A stretch of 64,000 bases of DNA from Schizochytrium sp. CCTCC M209059 (lineage: Eukaryota > Sar > Bigyra > Thraustochytrida > Thraustochytriidae): contig KN805372.1 in assembly GCA_000818945.1 (NCBI GenBank), positions 491,964 through 555,963 on the forward strand, in the 5' to 3' direction. Shown here in pieces: positions 39,146 through 50,400 of the stretch (position 1 is the stretch's first letter; every line of letters begins with the position of its first letter). The translations under genes were made by a program, and so were the position numbers. Under the pieces are notes generated by a model. That model made no database searches and was not told the DNA's origin. It saw only the letters and a program-made list of their open reading frames with translations.

Positions 39146-40042
39146 ATGCCCTCGTGCGCCAGGACAGCTCTTGGACTTGTTGCTCTCGTAGGCCTCCTTC
39201 TTGGTTCTCTGCTGCACGAGCCTCAACTCGACACAGACGCGTTGCGCGGGCTCCGTGTGGCCGTCACCGGTGCCACGTCAGGCATCGGTTTCGAGATCAG
39301 CAAACTCTATGCTCGCAACGGCGCAAACATTGTCCTGGTTGCCAGAAACGAGCGCAAGCTGCGTGAGGCTTCGGAAACTTTCTTCGCGCTAGGCGCCTCA
39401 AAAGTAGATTTTGTCGTGGCGGACCTCAGCACAGATGATGACAGCGTATACGCCAAGGTCATTGCCGATGTGGTCGAGAAACTTGGCGGTGGCATAGACA
39501 CCTTGGTCCTCAATCACATTGGCACGAGTCACAATCTCGTGGTACAAGGCTGGCAAGCTGTTCGTGACATGACTGTGATGCGGAATCTTTTCGAGACCAA
39601 CACGTTTTCTCATATGTCGCTCACTCATCATGCGCTCGACCCTCTCGCCGCTTCAGGTGGCAATATTGTCTTTGTCTCTTCGTTGACGGGCCGCATTGGT
39701 GTTCCCAAGGGAGCTGCCTACGCCGCAACCAAGCATGCCATGCAAGGTTTCCTCGAAAGTCTCCGACTTGACCTGCTTCTCCGAGGCATTCCCGTAGACA
39801 TTACCACCTGCACGATTGGCAACATTGACACGGCGAGCAATCGAGATGCAGTCGCAGGAACCAAGCTGACTGATATTCCTCGAGAAAAACCCGAGGATGC
39901 CGCGCGTGCCATTGTGGTTGCTGGTCAGCGTCGCGTCCGCGAGACCGTTTTCCCTGTGGCTGCCGTCACATCGATGATTTGGTTGAATCGAATTGCTCCA
40001 TCGATTGCCGAAAAGGTTCTCTTGCACGTATATCGGGAGTAG
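39146..40042 (+). CDS. short-chain dehydrogenase, 11beta-HSD1-like, membrane-anchored
   Basis: 298 residues. A single N-terminal membrane anchor (~7-23) is followed by an SDR Rossmann fold: the cofactor motif TGATSGIG, 'VARNERKL' (the Arg suits NADP), LNHIG in place of the usual NNAG, catalytic Ser in 'VFVSSLTGRIG', and YAATKHA containing the Tyr-x-x-x-Lys pair. The LNH variant, the N-terminal anchor and 'TIGNIDTASN' are features of the 11beta-hydroxysteroid dehydrogenase 1 branch, which faces the ER lumen or cytosol and reduces or oxidises steroid-like or lipid carbonyls. The natural substrate in a protist is unknown. Confidence 0.85.
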   Translation: MPSCARTALGLVALVGLLLGSLLHEPQLDTDALRGLRVAVTGATSGIGFEISKLYARNGANIVLVARNERKLREASETFFALGASKVDFVVADLSTDDDSVYAKVIADVVEKLGGGIDTLVLNHIGTSHNLVVQGWQAVRDMTVMRNLFETNTFSHMSLTHHALDPLAASGGNIVFVSSLTGRIGVPKGAAYAATKHAMQGFLESLRLDLLLRGIPVDITTCTIGNIDTASNRDAVAGTKLTDIPREKPEDAARAIVVAGQRRVRETVFPVAAVTSMIWLNRIAPSIAEKVLLHVYRE

Positions 40043-40383
40043 GCAACGAAGTTCTTGGCCAGGCCAAAGCTAGTGCTAGGCTTGGGCCTTGGCCTGGGCC
40101 TCTTCCAGGGAGTTGTCGAGAGGTCGTCACATTGGAACCGTGTAAGAGAAAGAAGAACCGATGACGCGCCAGCCAGCGCGCATTGGTATCGCTCCATTTT
40201 GCTTTGGGCCACAGCAGAAGGAATAAAGTACATTTTCCCATCTTCCTCCTGCCCTTCTCATCTCATGCACCCCCAAAAAAAGGAAAGTGTATGACAGTCA
40301 AATTTCAATGCTTTTTTTAATATATCTTTGTTGTGTTTCACAGATTACCCCTTTCATGATCCGATTGCGTTTGTAAACGCTCT
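40043..40383. other. tail-to-tail spacer
   Basis: About 340 bp between convergent genes. Degenerate 'GGCCTTGGCCTGGGCC' stretch at ~40080-40110. Nothing else seen. Confidence 0.4.
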
Positions 40384-41736
40384 TTACTGATGCTGCGCGG
40401 CCCGCGCAGCCTCCAAATGATCTCGTACGGCCTGCGAGAGCGAGGTCACTGTGTACAGCTCGTGGCGACGGCGCTTCTGCTCCTCCTGGACAGCTTCCAT
40501 CGTCTCGACCATGAGACTCTTCTTCCATCCATTAAAGGCCTCGAGCGATGTGAGTCGTGCAGCCGCAAAAGGTCGAGGGTACGAAACACCAACCTCAAAG
40601 GTTGCGACAATACCTTCCGGCAAAGTAACAATCACCTCTGTGTCCGCAACGCTAACAGGCCAAAGCTTGCGGAGAGCAGCAATTTCGCGATCCAATGCAC
40701 GACCGCAGCGCGCGCTTTCTCGCAGCTCCCGCACGAGAAAGCGAATGTCGTTTCGGCGCACCGCTTCAGCCAAAATCCGTCCCTGGAGATCTTTGCGGCG
40801 CGCATACAAAGCCTTTGGCAAATCGCTATTATCGCCCGAGAGCAGTGAGGTCTTGGCATCCTTTAAAAGCGACGTTTCTGGATCAAAGTCAAGTTGAAGA
40901 CGCAAGTTTTCTCCACTTGCCTCCACAGCGAAAGAAGACTCCTGAAAATCGCAAACCCGCATTCCACTCATACTATCAAGGACGCTGCTGAGCTCCCGGA
41001 CCCAGGCGAGCTTCTCCTCAATCTCTGATGTGTGATCGTCCACGCCTTGCTCCTCTGCTGCCTGAAGTGTTGTTTCCGTCTTTTGCGTTTTCTCTGCCAA
41101 GACAGTGGACTCGACCTCGAGCTCTTTCACGCGAGCCTCAGTTGTTGCGCACGCATCTTGCAAGGTCTTGCGACGCTCGTTAAGTCGCTGCATCTCAGCC
41201 ACTTCGTCTTCAATGAGCTTGTCGCAAGCATCGGGACTCAGGTTTTCCAGATCTTCGTGCTGCGGCAATGCTTCTGTCGAGGCTACGGCGCGGCGCAAGT
41301 CGCCGAGGGAGCCCACGAGCGTGTGTCGCTTCTCCTCGTACTCGCCGATAAGCTGCGTCAAGGTCTGCGCTGCATTTTTTACTTCTGCACACAAGGTGTC
41401 AAACTTTTTGCGCGCCTCGCTAGCCTTTTGCGAGGCGGCCCGCTCGCCTTGCTGGAGCACTTCGAGCACGCCTTCTTGCACGTGGCCTTGGGCCTGAAAT
41501 TCAAAGAGTTTTTCAACCAGGAGTTGCTGCGCCTCGAGCTCCACCATCACCTTGCGCATGTCCTCGCGTCTCGTGGCCACGCGTCTCTCCTCGCCTTCGT
41601 CGCCGCTCTCCCAGCTATCGCGCGCAAGTCTGAAGGAGCTCACCACGTCCGTGCATTGAACAGACCGCTTGCTGAAGGGGGCCTCGAGCGGCGCGAGGTC
41701 GCTCCCCAGCTGCCGCAGTGCCGCGCTGCTCGCCAT
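40384..41736 (-). CDS. coiled-coil protein with possible C-terminal RWD domain (KNL1/Spc7-like?)
   Basis: 450 residues from the ATG at 41734-41736. Residues ~50-245 are long coiled coil. After an 'IEEKLAWVRELSSVLDSMSG' helix comes a beta-rich part ('VCDFQESSFAVEASGENLRL') and a helix 'LVRELRESARCGRALDREIA', then 'VIVTLPEGIVATFEVGVSYP'. Coiled coil ending in a small alpha/beta domain is the layout of outer-kinetochore proteins such as Spc7/KNL1, where RWD domains bind Mis12. The similarity is pattern-level only. It could equally be another coiled-coil scaffold. The 5' leader has a GAGC repeat 101 bp upstream. Confidence 0.6.
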   Translation of the reverse strand: MASSAALRQLGSDLAPLEAPFSKRSVQCTDVVSSFRLARDSWESGDEGEERRVATRREDMRKVMVELEAQQLLVEKLFEFQAQGHVQEGVLEVLQQGERAASQKASEARKKFDTLCAEVKNAAQTLTQLIGEYEEKRHTLVGSLGDLRRAVASTEALPQHEDLENLSPDACDKLIEDEVAEMQRLNERRKTLQDACATTEARVKELEVESTVLAEKTQKTETTLQAAEEQGVDDHTSEIEEKLAWVRELSSVLDSMSGMRVCDFQESSFAVEASGENLRLQLDFDPETSLLKDAKTSLLSGDNSDLPKALYARRKDLQGRILAEAVRRNDIRFLVRELRESARCGRALDREIAALRKLWPVSVADTEVIVTLPEGIVATFEVGVSYPRPFAAARLTSLEAFNGWKKSLMVETMEAVQEEQKRRRHELYTVTSLSQAVRDHLEAARAAQHQ

Positions 41737-42133
41737 CGTGACCTCGGCGCACTGCCAGCACCGGCTCGTCTCCTCTCTTGACCTCTCGTCTCCTCTTGCC
41801 TCGCACCGACTCGCGTTGCCTCGCCTCGCGCGCAAGCGAACGAGCGAGCGAGCGAGCGAGCAACAGCTCGTCCGGTTCTGCCTCGCTCCAAAGCTTTATT
41901 TGCAGAAGAGCAAAAGAAAGCGGCGGCGGTTATGCCTGCCATCATGATGTGACCAACAACCGCCGGTGGGGTCCCCGCGCACACATGGGGTCCCCACAAA
42001 TGTACCGAAACGAAAGTGAAGGCTTGGTGAAAGCATGGAAAAAGAAAAATAGAAATATGGGGCTTCACACGCAAGAGAGCGCGTGAGCGTGACAAGTGAC
42101 AAGTAACATCACAACCAGTACTTGGAGGAATGC
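41737..42133. other. spacer with GAGC repeat
   Basis: About 400 bp between two minus-strand genes. It includes the GCGA/GAGC run at 41837-41862 and a near-duplicate GGGGTCCCC (41968-41976 and 41987-41995). Confidence 0.5.
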
Positions 42134-43840
42134 TCAACGCAGTAAGTGCCTGCGACGATCCGTCTCGGCATCGCGAGCTCCAGCCTCGGTGTCTGCCTCG
42201 ATAGAGCTGTTATCGTCGTCGTCGCTGTTGTCGTTGTTGTTGTTGTTGTGGGGCGAATCGCGCTGCAATGTAGAAGCCAGCAGAGTTTTCTTTGACGGCC
42301 AAATGTAAAGGACGAGCAAATTTGCGAGCAGGACCAGCAGCGACAGGAAGAGACAGCCTAGCACAGTCGCTGGAGCAACGCGGACGTGCTCTGGCTCGGC
42401 AGGTCGCTTGCCAAGGGTGAACCCCACGTAAATCGGTCCGAGTGCTCCGCCAAGTGATGCGAAAACGCTCACGCTAGAATTGAGGAGGCCTTGGAGGTGC
42501 GAATCCTCAATGAGTCGAGAGAAAAGTGTTCGGTTCGAGGGAATTGCCAGCGAAATCGGAAAGCCCCAGAGAATCGTACCAATCCAAAATTGCCAGGTCG
42601 CCATGTCGTAAAAGTAGAGTTGACGAACGGCGATGGAGCCGAAAACGGCAAGGATCCCCGAGAGCAAGAGAAAAAAGCGCTCCTCAACCTTGCCGCTAGT
42701 AGCAATCACAACTGAGGAGTTCACCAAAACAGTTGCGGTAATGACAAGAAAAATGTAAGAGTTCTGCAGCGCGGACCACTTGAATGCAATTGATGCGGTC
42801 GGTACCGCAAAACTTTCGAGGCATCCAATCTCAAAGTTGTAGAAGAAAATGTTGAAGAAGCACAGTAGGACGGGAACAGAGAGGTAACGATGGATGCGCC
42901 AGATCGACGTCACGTCTGCAAGCTCTGAATCTGAGCGTTCTGCAAGTGTACTGTATGCGGGCGGTTCGCGGAGAAAGGCACAGAGTAATCCAATGAGAAC
43001 GACCAGGACACCCGTGGTGAAGAGACCGGGCGCATTGCGCTCATCTACACTCAATGGGCCTATTGAAAACACCATGAGACTCGTCAGCGCATTGAGCGCC
43101 GGTCCAAACAGGAAACCAACAATCTTTCCCATGGAAAGCAGAGTCATGTAACGCGTGCGAATCGAGGACGGTGCAGTCCGGGCAATGTAGGCAAAAATCA
43201 ACGAGGTGTTACCGCAACCCACGCCCGCGAGCGCACGCGCCGCCAGCAGGTACGCAAAGGCGTGTGCGCGATCATTGGTTTGTTCGACAATGAACTCAGT
43301 GAGAAAGTAAAGCAGATTTCCAACAATTGCCACCAACGTAGACCACACCAAGGTTTCTAGGTACGGTCGTTTGTCCACGAGATAGCCCAGGACTGGCTTG
43401 GACAAGAGTGAAGCAAAGCTGAACACTGAAAGGATGACGCCGTACTGGTAGTTGATTGTGGCATCCGCGTGAGTCCCGCCATCGATGCGAATCAAGTAGT
43501 TAAAGAGGGAAGGCATGACCACGCCATACTCGATGGCGTCCACAAATCCAAGCAGAGCAAGGACCGTATACGATCGTTTGAATTCCTCCCAAAACTTGGC
43601 GTGTACGAGCCCCTCGGCGTCTTCGTCGCCGCTCTCGTCGTCATTGAGGGTCGTGTAGTACCCGTCGTGCGCTTGAAGTGCCGCCTCTGAGGCCGCTGCT
43701 GCCGCTTGGCTCGGGCTCGGCGGCCAGTCTACCCCCGAAGGCGAGACCCTCGTGCGCTGAAAGCTGTCCTCCTCGGTGTCGCCGCCCTCGCTTGCCGTCG
43801 CGAGCAGCGGCCTCGCGCGGCCCGCCTCGTTGTTCGCCAT
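42134..43840 (-). CDS. major facilitator transporter, MFSD8/CLN7-like
   Basis: 568 residues from the ATG at 43838-43840. About 12 membrane helices lie between ~70 and ~530, after an acidic, Ser-rich cytosolic N-terminus. The 'GYLVDKRP' loop is the MFS 'G-x-x-x-D-R' signature between helices 2 and 3. 'AARALAGVGCGNTSLIFAYI' and 'RTRYMTLLSMGKIVGFLFGP' match the MFSD8/SPX-MFS 'ARxxxGxGAGN...AYIaraT...R' pattern. CLN7 is a lysosomal chloride/anion-type transporter; whether this one has that role is inferred. The C-terminus carries an Asn/Asp tract encoded by GTT repeats. It is divergent from the giant NBAS gene, with 364 bp between starts. Confidence 0.85.
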   Translation of the reverse strand: MANNEAGRARPLLATASEGGDTEEDSFQRTRVSPSGVDWPPSPSQAAAAASEAALQAHDGYYTTLNDDESGDEDAEGLVHAKFWEEFKRSYTVLALLGFVDAIEYGVVMPSLFNYLIRIDGGTHADATINYQYGVILSVFSFASLLSKPVLGYLVDKRPYLETLVWSTLVAIVGNLLYFLTEFIVEQTNDRAHAFAYLLAARALAGVGCGNTSLIFAYIARTAPSSIRTRYMTLLSMGKIVGFLFGPALNALTSLMVFSIGPLSVDERNAPGLFTTGVLVVLIGLLCAFLREPPAYSTLAERSDSELADVTSIWRIHRYLSVPVLLCFFNIFFYNFEIGCLESFAVPTASIAFKWSALQNSYIFLVITATVLVNSSVVIATSGKVEERFFLLLSGILAVFGSIAVRQLYFYDMATWQFWIGTILWGFPISLAIPSNRTLFSRLIEDSHLQGLLNSSVSVFASLGGALGPIYVGFTLGKRPAEPEHVRVAPATVLGCLFLSLLVLLANLLVLYIWPSKKTLLASTLQRDSPHNNNNNDNSDDDDNSSIEADTEAGARDAETDRRRHLLR

Positions 43841-44204
43841 GGCCAGCCCGAAATGCGAAGCCCCGAGACCCGCGACCTCGCGCGCCGAGACCCTCGGAGC
43901 GCGTGCAGAGCGCGCGGAGGGCCTGCTCCTCCGTCTCCAGCCCGGGCCGCGGCGTGCCTCCAGGCGGGCCTGGCTTGGCTTCACACGGGTCTGGCGCGAG
44001 AAGGCGCGCTCGACGAGCTGCGCTGCGCGGCTGCGAACGGGCAAAGGAAGCGCCTTTGCATGTCCTTTTCACGCCTTCTTCGTGCGTGCATTCAAACATG
44101 CAAACGACGCATGCAAAGCAGCTTCGCAAAGAACGAGCTTCTGGCGAGGCCCGGGTCTCCAAGCTGGCGAGCGCCCGCCCGAGGCCCTCGCGCGCAGCCG
44201 CGCC
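43841..44204. other. divergent promoter region, MFS and NBAS genes
   Basis: 364 bp of GC-rich DNA shared by the two leaders. It ends in GCC-rich sequence at the NBAS ATG. No TATA-like box is seen. Confidence 0.45.
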
Positions 44205-44414
44205 ATGGCCGCCGCCGAGGGACCGCCGCCGCCGCCGCCGCCGGCGGCGGCCCGGGAAGGCGTCGCGCCGCAGGCCGGGATGGGCGCGGAGTTGGGGGAA
44301 ATGCCCACCATGTAAGTCGAGACCGCCACGCCACGCCACGTGCGCGCTTAGCGCGACGGCGCGCTCAGGAGCCACGTGCAAGGGCCACGGGGAAGAGGAG
44401 GCGAGGGGAGGCTA

Positions 44415-44445
<31 letters not shown>

Positions 44446-47400
44446 AGAGCGGCATGTGACTGACGGAAAGACGGAATCTTTCGATTGGATTCTCGAATTT
44501 TACATCACGATAGGGCGACCAGAGATGATGTCGGGCCAGGGTGGTATCCAGAATGCGGAGTGCTCTCGTTCGCTTTGGACAGAGCCTCTGAGCAGGAACG
44601 GGCAGACCACGAGGCACGTAGCACGGCAATCTACGCCAACGCAGATGCCGAGCTGGCCGATGAATCGATCGGGCTGTGGACACAGCTTGTTCGCTTTCTG
44701 CTTGGATCAAATGATGCAGACCAGCCTCAAGAGCCACTCCGATGGCGCCTTGCAGCCGCCGCCAATGGCGTTTGCGCAGTGGCCAAACGCGGAAGCTCGG
44801 GCGTCAGCGTCTGCTTTGCGGCTGCCGGCGGGCACGCGCGTGTCGTCGACGTTCAAGTCGACGCGCTCTCATCTGTGGACGAATGTGTCTGGAATCGCGA
44901 AGGCGATCTTCTCGCCTGCTGCTGCCATCGGTCCGCAAGTCTTGTCGTGCTCCGCGTGGATGTCGCGACACAGTCCGTGCCCTCTGCCGGGCAACTTGTC
45001 GATCTTGGGCCAGATCGAGGACTTGTCGCAACGGCGCACTTTCGTTCAAGTGCCGAGCTCGTTGTCGTGTCAACGACGGCGTGTATTCTACGCGTTGCAG
45101 TGAGCGGCGAACCCGACGTGCGCCCACCTCCCCCGGCATACTTTGTAAGCAAGCCAGGGGAGGCTGCTTCGCTATCCAGGACGTTGCGTATCGCTGGAGG
45201 TGCAGTGCAGCGGGCCGCGCTTTGGCGCCATGCGCCCGCCGCAGAGTTTTTTTGGTCCAAAGGAGGCGATGTCTTGACGCTTGCCAGCGACGATCGTCTC
45301 TACATGATTGGTCTTCTCGATCATGAACCCTACTTTGAGCGCATTCGTGATTTGCCTGTGCGTGCACCTGGTGAGACGCCGCCTGCCATGGCCGTGGGTT
45401 TTTTGACACCTTTAGGGACCTCTCGGCTCGTTCGAAGGGATCGAGTTGTTCATATGGCGCTTTCACCAAATGGACGATACCTGGCGACCCTGACGCGGGA
45501 TGGGAATTTGCTCGTCCGCTATTCTGGCTTGGAGTTCAACCCTCATGCACCTACCGATTTGGGCAATGCCGTCGTGGCGCGCTCAGCGCCCGAGCATGAT
45601 GCTGTCCTCGACGCCGTGTGGTGGGACAACGATCACTTGCTTATTACCCGTAAAGATGCATCACAGGCAAGCCGTGCCAAGCTTGCGCTGGTGCCGCTGG
45701 AGGATCCGCTGTCGGGTGACTCCATGCTCGTATCGTCCGTTGACAGCGCACTCAGCCGGCCTCTTAGTTTGGCGTCAAGCAGCAGTAGCGATCGTGCCTC
45801 AGCATTGGCCTTTGCTCTATCTTGCGACAAGCAGTGGCTCTCCAAGGACGACCAGCGACCTCCGAATGTCACCATTGCCGTCGACGGGCACTTCTTGCTT
45901 CGACACTATCGCCTGTCAGCACTAGTCTCACGAAGCCCCCAGGAACTCTACGAACATCACCTTGCCCGCAAAGACTTTGCACAAGCCGAAGAGCTAGCAA
46001 CGACATTTGCGCTCGATCTCGACCTACTTGCAAAAGCACGCTGGGAGCATGCGCCAGTTCGATCAGTTGAGGCGATTCACGAATTGCTGGGCGCAGTTCG
46101 TGACCTTGATTGGGTTTTGGACTGCTGCGTAAATCAGCTCCCGCACACGGAAGCGGCGACTCGCGCGCTTCTCGCGCACGGACTTGAGCGCTGCGCAAAT
46201 ACGAATCTTTCCGCCTCACAAAAGGACATGGAAAATGAGCTCGGCGCCTTGCAAAAACGACTCGACGTTTTCATGTCGATCCGAGGCGACGAGGGTTTTG
46301 ATGCCGTAGAATTTTCCATCTTTCGTACTCGGGATCTCTCGCGCCAGGCACATGAAGCAGCGGAAGATGGCGAAGCCATGACAGTGAATCTCCTCGCCAA
46401 GGCGTACCCAGAAGTCCTTGGCCCAGTCTTGCTTTCGGTGCTGTCGTGTTTCCCGGAAACAACTAGTCCTATGCTTTACGCCGATCTACTGCCCGCATGT
46501 GTGGACACATTGGAAGGTCGCGAGATCGATGAGCCAGCTTACTATGTGCTTTTGTCGGGCGAGTTGGTGCCGCTCTATTCCGGAGAAGGGGCGCCGGATT
46601 TGTCCGCTGTCCTTGCTTGGTATCAACACCGTATCGTGGAGATTGATCAGGCAAGCGGCATGCTCGATCTTGCGCTGGAGCTTGGCCAGTGCGCACTTGT
46701 GCGTTTGGATTCGTGCGCTTCAGATCCAGCTGCGCAAGAGCTCTTCTCCCTTATTGACGCTGCAAGAGAGCTCAATCGGCTTGTGTACCAGGCAGGTCTG
46801 CGTGACTCGATTGCTCTTGAGGCGTGGGTTCGCATGGATGACTATGATAGACTTTGCGTTGCATTGGATGGCTCGAGGTCTGCAACGATTGTCAAAGTCA
46901 TGTCTGTGCGCGTCCTTCCGTGGTACCGAGATCTTGAACCACCCTCTCTGATTGTCTGGCTTGGCCATATTCGTCGCTACCTCCGCGCCCGCGCACGAGG
47001 TCTTGACGAGCCGCGTGAAATGCCCGCTGCAGGCAGCTCGTCTCTTGAGGGTCTGGTCTATGACATGAACGAGGCGCGAGATGGAATCGAACTTTGTGCA
47101 GAGGTCATACACCAATCGCGTCCTCTTGCCGTGTCAGAAGGAGGCGTGGACCGACGGGAGCGTCTCATCCCTCTGCCCACGGCGCTCATTGAAACTGCTC
47201 TTGCGTGCTGCTATGCGTGCCCCGCGCCAGATGCGCAGTCAAGCTTTGACAAGATCTTCCAGTCATTGCCAGCGAGACAACGCGAGATGGAAACCCGAGT
47301 ACCTGCTTTGGCCGCGCTTCAAGATCGGGTCGAAATGCTCGATACTTTCCTCGATGTGAACGCCCAACTCGCTCCTTTCCATGCAGCCGTTCCTCTGCAA

Positions 47401-50400
47401 GTCTTTGCGGACTCTTATCAAGCAAACGAGACTCAAGAGGCTGAACATCTGCTCGAATCTGGTTTGGTGCAGCGAGAAGAGGCCCTCTTGGAGCATCTCA
47501 TGACAGGGTCTAGCACGCATTGGTTCGAAAGCGATGCTCGAAGTGAGTTTGTCGCCAGTCCTGATCCGACCGACTTGGCATCTGTCGCGACTGGCGAGGG
47601 TGCGAGTGCCCGGGCAGAACGACCTGTTGTCGATCCCGGATATCGCATTGCTTTGCGTGTTTTGCGGCGCGCTGCCGCGACTCCGGATGCTGGGCGGGAA
47701 CACTGGGATCGAGCGCTCGCGGCAGTTTGGAGTCTGCGTCGCGCGCTCCCGTATCTCTCGCGAAGATTCCTCGCGCGGGGCTGTCTACTCACCTTGCTTC
47801 GCGCAGGCCAGTTTGATGTAGCGCATGAACTCATTGTGGACATGGATGAGGCTGCTGGGGAGAATGCCATCTTGCTCCGCGACGAGATGGAAGATCTCGT
47901 CATTGAGGTTTCGCAAGAGTTCTTCAACAGCTCTGCAGACTTTGGCAGCGACGAGATGAAAAGGGCGCAAAACGTGCTCAAGACGCTGCCATTTGCGGCA
48001 TCTCAGCGCGTGCAAACAGAGGCGAATTTGGTGCAGATTTTAGATCTTTTGAGCAATCAATTAGGCACGCCAATGGTTCCGCTGCAAGTTCGCATGTTCA
48101 TCAACTCTGATGCCCCAGAAGAGATTGTTGATAGAGTGCTGGGTGCGAATCCACTGCTGTACAAGAACGACTCCAAGCTTCTCCGCCTCGCGTACCTCAT
48201 GGGCCTCGAAGGTCCTGACCAGTCTGCGGCAATTCGCTTGCGCGTGGTGCAAGCTGCGCTCGCGCATGACGACATTGAAACGGCGCGTCGACTGGTGGAC
48301 GCCATGGTCGAAAAGGCAGAGGTTTTGCTCGATAGTGCCGCCGCGACTGCGACCTTTTCCACCGATACTTCACCAACGCTCTCGTCACAAGTCGCACGGA
48401 CAGCCGAGGTGTCGGCACATGCATGTCTGGCGCTGGCCGAGAGTTTGATCGCAAGTACACCTCTCGAGGGACGCAAAGAAGCCTTGCGCGCGCTTGAGCT
48501 CGCATCAAACGGCGAAACATCGGTGCAGGCGCTACGCTTGGTTTCGCGGGCAGATGGCCATGACGAGGATACATTTGATCGAGAAAAGCTGCCGTGGATA
48601 AGCGTCTGGCAGGAAACGGGAATCCGCACCTTTCGTCAGATGCGTAGGTCTTGTCCCGTGGAATGGGCAGTGGCCGAGCTCGCTCACGACCCTCTGACGG
48701 CCAGTATGGCGCTTGGAGAGCTTTTACGGGAGGACGCAAGTCGTGCAGGCCAAGTTGAATCGTGTCTCGATGCGCTCCAAGAAGCGATGGGCGATACTTT
48801 GGAGGCGTCGTCGTCAAAGCAATCGCAAGTAGTGTATGGCGCGCTCCAAGGATTGGCTGTACGTTCTGCAAGCGCCGGCGAGGTCTCTGCAACGCTGTGT
48901 GCCGCGCCGTCGCGCCTCGTGCAGCTCGTGCAAGCAGGTGTTGCAGACTGCGACGTTGGCTTGCAGGGTCTTGCGATGCGATTGTGTGAGGATTGCAAGG
49001 CGCTTGCCAACAGTCACTCGTTGCTACGTCTCCTTCCGAACGTGAATGTTTCGCTGTTCCAAAAGGACCCAGCTTACCGAAAACGAGCCTTGATGGACGC
49101 TGCTCGCGCCTTTGGTCATGAGTCTGTCCCGTATGATGGCGAAGAATGGCAAGCGCTGAGCGTGCTGGCTGAGAGCAGCGGTGGTGCGACTACGTGGGAT
49201 CTCGATGCCGCACGCGTCACCGGTGTCGTATTGAGTGGGTCGTCCATTAAGGACATCGAGACCCAGCTCCGCAAAGACACAGGTGTGACGCGCATGCTAG
49301 CCGAGCCCTTGGCGGCTCGAAAGGTCTTGCGTAGTCTGTGGCACGGGATTCCGGGCAAGCAGATGGATCAACTAGCCTTGGTCGAGAATCTCATGCTACG
49401 ATCGTTCGATGAAGCGGATCATGAAGGTGACAATGACGAGATTGCCACTTGCAAGCAGCGACTCAAGGATCGAAGAAACTTTTACAAACGCCTGGAAAAG
49501 CTAAGCTCGACCCAACTTGACGTGAAGCGTCTGGTTGGCGCACCATTGGACGCAGCCGGTACAGTTGACCGTGATTCTGCGCTGGACGAGATTACCATGA
49601 TCATGAACAAGAAGAACGTCAAGCGCGTCGCCAAGCTCATGAATACGAGCGTGGAATGCGAACCACCTCTTCGACCCAGCGAGATTGTTCTTCACTATTG
49701 TAGTCATCTCCTCGGCCTTTTGAAGAAAGAGGAAGGTGATGATGTTCGGGCCAGCGGCGGCATCCTCACCGAGGTTTCGGCGCCGGCGGCACGAGCTGGA
49801 CGGCAAACGTACAAGTCGTCGTGCGCGGATCTGGTCAAGATCTTGGTTCCCGGTGATGCTGCGGTACTTGCGCGCTTGTGCGCATCACGTGGTGGCCGGC
49901 GTGATCTCCTGGACCTTGATTTACGCGAGAAGATTGTGGATGACTGCGCTGCGTCGATGGAAGAGAGCTTTGCACGCAAGGGGCCAAGCGATGACGCCGA
50001 AGAGATTCGGGCCGCTCTTGGGGAAGCTCGCTGTTTTCTGAGCATGCTGCGTTTTCTTACAGAGACACTCGACCTCGATCGTCAGCCGTCAGTGACATTT
50101 GTGAACGACTTGGAACAGAGCGACTTGCGCGATGCGTACATCTCGACAGCTTTTCAAAACGCTGCACTTTCTGTCGCTTGTACATCGGACATTCTTGTTC
50201 GCGCATGCGGACATCTGGGTAAGAGTCCGGTCTCTATGTTTGAGGAGATCACCTCTCGGGTGTTAGATGGGAGCAGCGAGCATGACGCAATGGATGACAT
50301 CTCTGCTTTGGTGTCGTTTACAGCTTATCTGGTTGATTTTGAGGAAGAGGATTCCACGTTTGGCGAGCGCGCAACTGGCGACGCGATGCTGTCCTTGCTT

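Noticed and set aside
43641..44428. Several overlapping plus- and minus-strand frames of ~180-250 codons around the MFS/NBAS start region
   Set aside because: GC-rich shadows over the MFS 5' end and NBAS exon 1; no protein features of their own.
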